A program made the position numbers and the translations under genes. The notes below the pieces were generated by a model. The model was not told the DNA's origin. It was given only the letters and a program-made list of their open reading frames with translations, and ran no database searches. From an uncultured Alistipes sp. (GTDB taxonomy: Bacteria; Bacteroidota; Bacteroidia; Bacteroidales; Rikenellaceae), in contig URTU01000004.1 in the NCBI GenBank assembly GCA_900550925.1, positions 1-58,656 of the forward strand: 58,656 bases of DNA, read 5' to 3'. Below are positions 53,788-58,656 of the stretch, in pieces (the stretch's first letter is position 1; every line of letters begins with the position of its first letter).

Positions 53788-55824
53788 TTAAAATCTGTTG
53801 GTCAGGTTGTTGAACGGATTGGTCGCACCGCTCGTGCGCCCCTTCTCCTGCTGCTTGCGCTCCTCTTCGCGCTTCTTGCGCAACTCCTCGTAATACTTGA
53901 TCAGACGGGCCTCCTCGCGGCTGTCGAGCAACTCGATGAGCGAACGCATGGTGATCGGTGCAAACAACCGGTTCATGTCGGCTTCGATCTCGACGTCCCA
54001 GTTCATCTTCGTCGCTATGGCCTCCTCGTTCTTGTCGCTGCGGTAGAACTCCACACGCTCCGGCTGAAGATGCTCCGTCAGGTTGCCCGTATCCCACTTT
54101 CCGTTACCGTTGCGGTCCTCTACTATGCGGAGCCGGACCTCGCCCTCCGGAACATAATTGAACGTATGACTGCCGGTGGTGACGCCTGCCTTCTGCTGAA
54201 GTACGCTCCGGCCGTCGGCATTGGTCAGCTGAAGAATGTATCGGGAGGTATCGCTCTTCCCCTTTAGGTTGACAATCACCTTCGCAAACTGATCCTGCGC
54301 TAACGTGGTCAGATCCTTCGAAATCGTGTCGTTCGTGTGGCCCGCAACGTTGGAGATGGCCCCGGCCGGTATCTTGAGCGAATATTTGCTCCCGTCTTCC
54401 CAGTCGGTGTTGAGCCGCCACAGACGCATGTTGCTCGTATCGCGGTCGAAACGTACCTTGACCGGCGTGAGCAACTCATCCTCATCGGTCTTGACCAACG
54501 TTACGGATGCCGAGTCAAGCCTGGTCAGCGGGTACTCGAACTCGAGCGTAAGCCCCTGTTCGGGATTGACCTTGTCGGCTCCCTTGATCGTGCAGACAAA
54601 CGGGTTCGGCTCGGGTTCCGGCGTGTACTCCTCGCCGGCCTCCTCGGCCTTCGCCCGGGCCCGCTCCTCCTTCTTGCGGCGGGCCTCCTGCTCCTTGGTC
54701 TCGATAAAGCGCCAGGTCAGTGCCAACTGCTCGGTAGTAGGCTGAAGAGTATTGGTCGTGTCGTGCTTCATATAGACAATGCGCCCGCGGATGGTGTCCG
54801 GAAGCTCCTTGTACGGAACGTCGAACCACAACAACAGCGTATCGCGGCCGCGGGTCGGATATTCCAGAATAACCTTCTCGGAGGGAATGCTGTCGAAAAT
54901 CAACGAGTCGATCTGTGGATTCTCCGCCCCGAAAATCAGTTGGGCCATATTGCTCTTCGGACGTTCGCTCGACGAGAGCAGCTGGCGCCGGAACGTCCCG
55001 TCCTTGAACATGCGGAACATCAACTGTGGTTCGCCGCTCCAGTAACGTCGCAATGAATCGTACCAGATCCCGAATTCAGGCATGTCGGCCGGATTGTAGA
55101 CCGTGTCGATGAACCCTACCAGATCGGTCCCCGGATCGTACATCTGGTTGTCGTTCTTGTCCTGGAAGGCGTAGAGCCGGTAAGCAATCGGCTTGAGGTT
55201 CTGGGCCAGGAAGATACCGTTCGTCTCCGCCCGCCCGATAACGTCCGGAGCACGGTTGATCAGCGTGGAATCGGGCCCGTCGATGACCGGAAGAGAATCG
55301 GCTATGTAAAAGTAGATATAGCTCTTGTCTACACTGTCGGAGGTCTGGGCATCGGCCGTATAACCCGACATCCACATCGAATCAATGCTGTCGCCCGTCG
55401 AAAAAACATACCGGAACGAATGTAGCGTATTGCCTTCGTTGTTGTCGCGGATCGTCGCCCCGAAATCCAAGGCATAGGTCGTATTCTCAAGCAGCGTGTC
55501 GGTGATGTTGATCAGTACGCCGCGCCCTCGGATCGACAGCGTCGGCTTGGTCTTCATCCGCGGTGAGGTGAAAAACTCTTTGTGCTGGTCCTTCAACTGT
55601 ACATATTCGTTGAACTCGATGTAGACCCGCTTCTGGTTGAAATTGGTCTGGTAGTTCCCCGGTGTCATGACCGTAATAACCGGCGGAAGAGTATCCCGTG
55701 GACCTCCCTGGGGCGTCATGGTGTTGGCGCACCGTACGAACATCGATACCAATACCGCCGTGAGCGCTCCGCAGAGAAACAGCCGACGGATAATCGATTG
55801 CCAATGTCTATTGTCGCGTATCAT
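53788..55824 (-). CDS. Ig-like (SbsA/Big_5) domain exported protein
   Basis: A 678-aa protein with an N-terminal hydrophobic segment (about 14-30) and Cys just after it (FVRC), suggesting a lipoprotein. The first 120 residues form a Big_5/SbsA Ig-like domain (DTLPPVITVMTPGNYQTNF, then NYTFDFGATIRDNNEGN-type strands). The middle is beta-rich, with an Arg/Glu/Ala-rich helix near 385-410, and the C-terminus is a charged coiled coil (REEARLIKYYEELRKKREEER) with a low-complexity end. Common in Bacteroidota; function unknown. Same operon as the outer-membrane barrel gene. Confidence 0.85.
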   Translation of the reverse strand: MIRDNRHWQSIIRRLFLCGALTAVLVSMFVRCANTMTPQGGPRDTLPPVITVMTPGNYQTNFNQKRVYIEFNEYVQLKDQHKEFFTSPRMKTKPTLSIRGRGVLINITDTLLENTTYALDFGATIRDNNEGNTLHSFRYVFSTGDSIDSMWMSGYTADAQTSDSVDKSYIYFYIADSLPVIDGPDSTLINRAPDVIGRAETNGIFLAQNLKPIAYRLYAFQDKNDNQMYDPGTDLVGFIDTVYNPADMPEFGIWYDSLRRYWSGEPQLMFRMFKDGTFRRQLLSSSERPKSNMAQLIFGAENPQIDSLIFDSIPSEKVILEYPTRGRDTLLLWFDVPYKELPDTIRGRIVYMKHDTTNTLQPTTEQLALTWRFIETKEQEARRKKEERARAKAEEAGEEYTPEPEPNPFVCTIKGADKVNPEQGLTLEFEYPLTRLDSASVTLVKTDEDELLTPVKVRFDRDTSNMRLWRLNTDWEDGSKYSLKIPAGAISNVAGHTNDTISKDLTTLAQDQFAKVIVNLKGKSDTSRYILQLTNADGRSVLQQKAGVTTGSHTFNYVPEGEVRLRIVEDRNGNGKWDTGNLTEHLQPERVEFYRSDKNEEAIATKMNWDVEIEADMNRLFAPITMRSLIELLDSREEARLIKYYEELRKKREEERKQQEKGRTSGATNPFNNLTNRF

Positions 55825-55842
55825 TCGCTTTGCTTGTGATCG

Positions 55843-56490
55843 TTAATTTTGTTGTGCCGGTACGGCCGTGTCTCCATCTCCCGAAGTGCCGCCGTCAGAC
55901 GGCTCTCCATCTTCCGTAGTGTCGTCAGGCGTTTCACCTTCGGTCGTGCCATCACCAGTTTCTTCCCCGGGCTCTTCGGCCGGCGGCGTATAGAACTGGT
56001 TGACCATCCGCCACTCGTTCTCGATGTAGTATGATGCCGCCTGCCACGGCCGGAAGGTCACACTGACATACAGGTCGCTCACATTGGGAACCACCTCGGT
56101 CATCCGCCATGCGTAAACCCTGTTGGCACGGTCTACGACTACGATGATCGCCGGCGACGAGGTCAGCGTCAGAACAAGCCGCCCGTCATCGTTACGCTCC
56201 TCGGTCGAGAGCGAGAAACCGGCGGTCGTCGAACTGCTCTGTTTCGAGGTGATGATGCCCGCAAGTGCATCCTCGTAGGAGGATACGGTCCAATGGGTCG
56301 AATCGGCATAGAACGCATAGGCGATAACATCATCCGCAATGACCGTCTCCCCGCCCGATTCGGCCTGAAGGTAGGGCATGAGAGTGTAGTTGCATTCGGT
56401 CTTCACATCCTTGAAGCACCCGTGCAACAACAGAAACGGCGCAAAAAACACCGCAAGTCTCAATATGCAGGACGGCCTATTCGTTCTCAT
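55843..56490 (-). CDS. uncharacterised lipoprotein with acidic tail
   Basis: A 215-aa predicted lipoprotein (lipobox LHGC, Cys at about residue 25) that I do not recognise. After a beta-rich region (26-165) with a repeated Thr/Ser character, the C-terminal 45 residues are very acidic and low in complexity (EEPGEETGDGTTEGE and further Asp/Glu/Gly/Thr). Its 3' neighbour is the Ig-like protein (18 bases apart) and its start overlaps folK by 14 bases. A surface-exposed role is plausible. Confidence 0.8.
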   Translation of the reverse strand: MRTNRPSCILRLAVFFAPFLLLHGCFKDVKTECNYTLMPYLQAESGGETVIADDVIAYAFYADSTHWTVSSYEDALAGIITSKQSSSTTAGFSLSTEERNDDGRLVLTLTSSPAIIVVVDRANRVYAWRMTEVVPNVSDLYVSVTFRPWQAASYYIENEWRMVNQFYTPPAEEPGEETGDGTTEGETPDDTTEDGEPSDGGTSGDGDTAVPAQQN

Positions 56491-57001
56491 TGCCTATAAC
56501 TTCGCTTTCGCGTTTCGACAGCAGCTCGGCACGCAACTCCTCGACCGTTTTTCCCAATACCGGATGGCGTTTGTTCTTCATCAGCTCGCACAGTGGTGCC
56601 AACACAAAATCCCGCTCCTGAAGCAGCGGATGGGGAATGGTCAGCCGTGGCGATTCGATGATCAGGTCGTCGTAGAAGAGTATGTCGATGTCGATCATGC
56701 GGGACGAATAGGGAGCTCCGCTCTGCTCCTTAAGGCGGCGCTCCTCCTCGCGATCACGACCCAACTCCTTCTCGATGGCCTGTACCTCATCCAGAAGCTC
56801 GTCCGGCGACAACTCGGTGTCGACCTCGAGTACCTGATTCGAAAAACGCTCCTGGGCCGTGAATCCCCACGGCTGGCTCTTGTAGCGGTGCGAACACCGT
56901 AAAACGATCCCTACACGGTCGTTGATCAGGCGCTGGGCCTGCTGAAGACGGCTCTTGACATCTCCAAGATTGCCGCCCGTGATTAAGACTGCTCGTGCCA
57001 T
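56477..57001 (-). CDS. folK: 6-hydroxymethyl-7,8-dihydropterin pyrophosphokinase
   Basis: Transfers pyrophosphate from ATP to 6-hydroxymethyl-dihydropterin in folate synthesis (174 aa). Signature motifs GGNLGDVKSRLQQA at the N-terminus, YKSQPWGFTAQERFSNQVL, MIDIDILFYDD with the metal-binding aspartates, and PHPLLQERDFVLAPL. Complete length. It is 4 bases downstream of holB and overlaps the following lipoprotein gene, so it shares the long transcript. folP and folB are not nearby. Confidence 0.95.
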   Translation of the reverse strand: MARAVLITGGNLGDVKSRLQQAQRLINDRVGIVLRCSHRYKSQPWGFTAQERFSNQVLEVDTELSPDELLDEVQAIEKELGRDREEERRLKEQSGAPYSSRMIDIDILFYDDLIIESPRLTIPHPLLQERDFVLAPLCELMKNKRHPVLGKTVEELRAELLSKRESEVIGNENE

Positions 57002-57005
57002 AACT

Positions 57006-58148
57006 CTATATCTTTACTATCAATTTGCTCATGATCAATACAAAATGGGTCATTACGATCAGCGAGTTGCCGTTCTGGACGATCTGGCTGCGGGCCCGCT
57101 CTGTCTCTATAACGAGCCGCTCGATGTTGTGATTGCCTACAAATGGCGAAAAGTTGCGGCAAAACGTCGCCTCATCTCCCCACAGGTAACTGATCCCGGA
57201 CATCCCCGCATGAAGCAGATAACTCTCCCGCAGAAGCCGAAGCATGTCGCTGAAAAATCCGATCTGACGCTCGCGGGTCAGGGCCGAAAAACTCTCAGCC
57301 CACTCCATCAATTCGATGATGCGGTTGCTGTAACTCAGACGCATCAGCGAACAGAACATCTCGAAGTTCGCCGCCGAGGTCTCGTCGTTGCCCGATGCCA
57401 ACCGCCGTGCCTCGATCAGGTTCCCCTCCGAAAGTCGGGCGAGAATACGCGCCCGATCCTCATCGCAGCCTGTCTCTTCCATCAGTTTGCGGCTCAGATC
57501 CTCGATGCCGATGCGCGGAACGGGTATCTCCTGCGTGCGCGAAACGATCGTCGGCAACAACAACCCCGGTTGCCGGCTTACAAGCAGAAAGAGGGTCTTG
57601 TCCCACGGCTCCTCGAGTATCTTGAGAAGCGAGTTCGACGCTTCGGTAACCATCGTCTCCGGCTGCCAGATCAGAACGATCTTGTATTCCGACGAAAAAC
57701 TCTTGTACGACAGTTTCCGAACCATTTCGTTGGCATTCGGCAGCGAAATGATCGCCTTGAGCGTCTTCCCAAGGTCGAGACGTTCGTTCCACATCGTCTC
57801 GTTGAAGTAGCCGCCCGTCTGCAATACCTGCTCCCGCCATGCCGGCAGAAAATCGTCGCTCAGAATCTTGTCGCCCGATTTCTTCCCCTGCCGGTTGACC
57901 GGAAACAGAAAATGAAGATCCGGATGTGCCAAGGCTCCGATCTGGACACAGTCCGGACATTCGCCGCACGAATCCCCGTCGTGGCGGTGCCGGCAGTTGA
58001 TGTATTGCGCGTAGGCCAGCGCAAGCGCCAGAGTCCCGCTCCCGTACTCTCCCGTGAAGAGCTGGGCATGGCTCACGCGACCGGCATCGACCGACTGCGT
58101 CAGATGCCGTTTCAAATCCTCCTGTCCTGTAATGTCCGCAAAACGCAT
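57006..58148 (-). CDS. holB: DNA polymerase III delta' subunit-like protein
   Basis: Clamp-loader AAA+ subunit (380 aa): start FADITGQEDLKRHLTQSV, a Walker A-like GEYGSGTLALA, a zinc module (CGECPDC preceded by Cys) and PDLHFLFPVNRQGKK; the conserved PEPWDKTLFLLVSR sensor region follows. The P-loop lacks the lysine, and no Walker B DEAD is clear, which fits a delta' that does not hydrolyse ATP. The C-terminal helical domain is longer than in E. coli. It probably helps load the beta clamp with DnaX and HolA. Confidence 0.9.
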   Translation of the reverse strand: MRFADITGQEDLKRHLTQSVDAGRVSHAQLFTGEYGSGTLALALAYAQYINCRHRHDGDSCGECPDCVQIGALAHPDLHFLFPVNRQGKKSGDKILSDDFLPAWREQVLQTGGYFNETMWNERLDLGKTLKAIISLPNANEMVRKLSYKSFSSEYKIVLIWQPETMVTEASNSLLKILEEPWDKTLFLLVSRQPGLLLPTIVSRTQEIPVPRIGIEDLSRKLMEETGCDEDRARILARLSEGNLIEARRLASGNDETSAANFEMFCSLMRLSYSNRIIELMEWAESFSALTRERQIGFFSDMLRLLRESYLLHAGMSGISYLWGDEATFCRNFSPFVGNHNIERLVIETERARSQIVQNGNSLIVMTHFVLIMSKLIVKI

Positions 58149-58149
58149 T

Positions 58150-58332
58150 TTACTCCTTATTTTTCATACGCCGGAAGGTCTGCACCCCGGCAATCGTCAG
58201 CAAACCCGCGAAAACCACCGCGAGGATCACGGTCCGCGCCGTGCCGCGCTCCAGCTGGAGCGCCCCGGCCCCGCAGAGGAAAAGCGCGAAACTGGCGCCC
58301 ATCACGGCGATTTTTCCGGTCGTCTTCTTCAT
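58150..58332 (-). CDS. small two-helix membrane protein
   Basis: A 60-aa protein with two hydrophobic helices (about 7-24 and 31-48) and a basic C-terminus. I do not recognise the family. The start at 58332 is preferred because a longer frame (to 58437) overlaps the cyclophilin gene. It is placed tightly: 1 base before holB and 7 bases after the cyclophilin stop. Possibly a real small gene of the run; not tested. Confidence 0.6.
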   Translation of the reverse strand: MKKTTGKIAVMGASFALFLCGAGALQLERGTARTVILAVVFAGLLTIAGVQTFRRMKNKE

Positions 58333-58339
58333 GTTCAGT

Positions 58340-58656
58340 CTATTTTCGAACCGCTTCGGCCCGGATGATCCGCACGTCCTCCAGCGGCCGGTCGGCCGAA
58401 TCGGTCGCCACGCCCTGAATGGCCTCCACGATCTCAAGCCCCTCGGTCACACGGCCGAAAACGGTGTACTGTCCGTCGAGGAACGGCGTGCCGCCGGTGG
58501 TTTCATAGATCGTCCGCAGGGAATCGGGGATCACGATCTCCCCGTTCGTCGCAGCGGTCACGCTCTGCTGAATCCGGTCGAGCGTCGCGCCGTCGAAGGG
58601 CTTGCCCCAGACGATGTAGAACTGGCTGCCGGAGGATTTCCGTTCGGGGTTCACCT
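58340..58656 (-). CDS. cyclophilin-type peptidyl-prolyl isomerase, 3' part (partial at window end)
   Basis: The frame is open past base 58656, so the N-terminal part with the signal sequence and first strands is missing. What remains (at least 104 residues) shows the cyclophilin pattern GSQFYIVWG, the PFLDGQYTVFGRVTEGLEIVEAI region and a C-terminal ADRPLEDVRI. Cyclophilins catalyse cis-trans isomerisation of prolyl bonds; many Bacteroidota members are exported. First gene seen of the minus-strand run, so the operon probably begins beyond the window. Confidence 0.92.
   Translation of the reverse strand, partial: VNPERKSSGSQFYIVWGKPFDGATLDRIQQSVTAATNGEIVIPDSLRTIYETTGGTPFLDGQYTVFGRVTEGLEIVEAIQGVATDSADRPLEDVRIIRAEAVRK

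Overview
The window is ordinary core chromosome of a Bacteroidota, most likely Bacteroidales and probably Alistipes or a close relative (Rikenellaceae); the genus is inference. Supporting signs: many families restricted to or typical of the phylum (DUF4270, DUF4296, DUF4924, DUF3098, DUF3467, S46 dipeptidyl peptidase, Mrp without CxxC, PorT-like barrel); promoters with the Bacteroidota -7 element TAnnTTTG instead of a sigma70 -10 box; almost no Shine-Dalgarno sites; and GC-rich genes separated by very AT-rich spacers. I see no insertion sequence, prophage, integrase or CRISPR array.

Layout. 1-2428 (+): 3' part of metG, then ilvE. 2451-2486: a perfect palindrome whose core matches the ParB site parS, between ilvE and mnmG. 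2661-9188 (-): mnmG-ybeY, envC, a TPR lipoprotein-like protein and pheS. 9272-22542 (+): patatin-barrel fusion, Mrp ATPase, nadA, DPP7, nadB, prfC, a DUF3467 protein, rpmH (L34) and a thioredoxin-fold lipoprotein. 22647-23910 (-): an orphan zinc-ribbon membrane protein, an unannotated rod-shaped RNA with its own promoter and U-tract, and tRNA-Leu(CAG). 24030-24890 (+): esterase. 25037-29865 (-): murA, DUF4924, an MFS sugar transporter and a polyprenyl diphosphate synthase. 29977-42551 (+): YfhO, ftsX, DUF3098, uppP, truB, queA, a GT5-like protein, a DUF4270 lipoprotein, topA and a C1 peptidase. 42763-46553 (-): M24 aminopeptidase, U32 peptidase and a second prenyl synthase. 46672-48812 (+): ROK kinase, two uncharacterised small proteins and a structured element between them. 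49052-58656 (-): a GT4 glycosyltransferase and a tightly packed ten-gene run (DUF4296, ABC permease, rbfA, outer-membrane barrel, Ig-like protein, lipoprotein, folK, holB, small membrane protein, cyclophilin).

Themes. Envelope growth recurs (murA, uppP, ftsX, envC, prenyl synthases), as do translation and tRNA modification (metG, pheS, mnmG, truB, queA, ybeY, rbfA, prfC, rpmH) and NAD synthesis (nadA, nadB). A parS-like site, mnmG (gidA) and rpmH, with a cluster of DnaA-box-like 9-mers at 12918-13280 next to AT-rich DNA, suggest the replication origin may be in or near this window; this is a hypothesis. The most interesting unexplained signals are the 6S-like rod RNA at 23455-23700 and the multi-helix element at 48137-48271, which ends 10 nt before a start codon.
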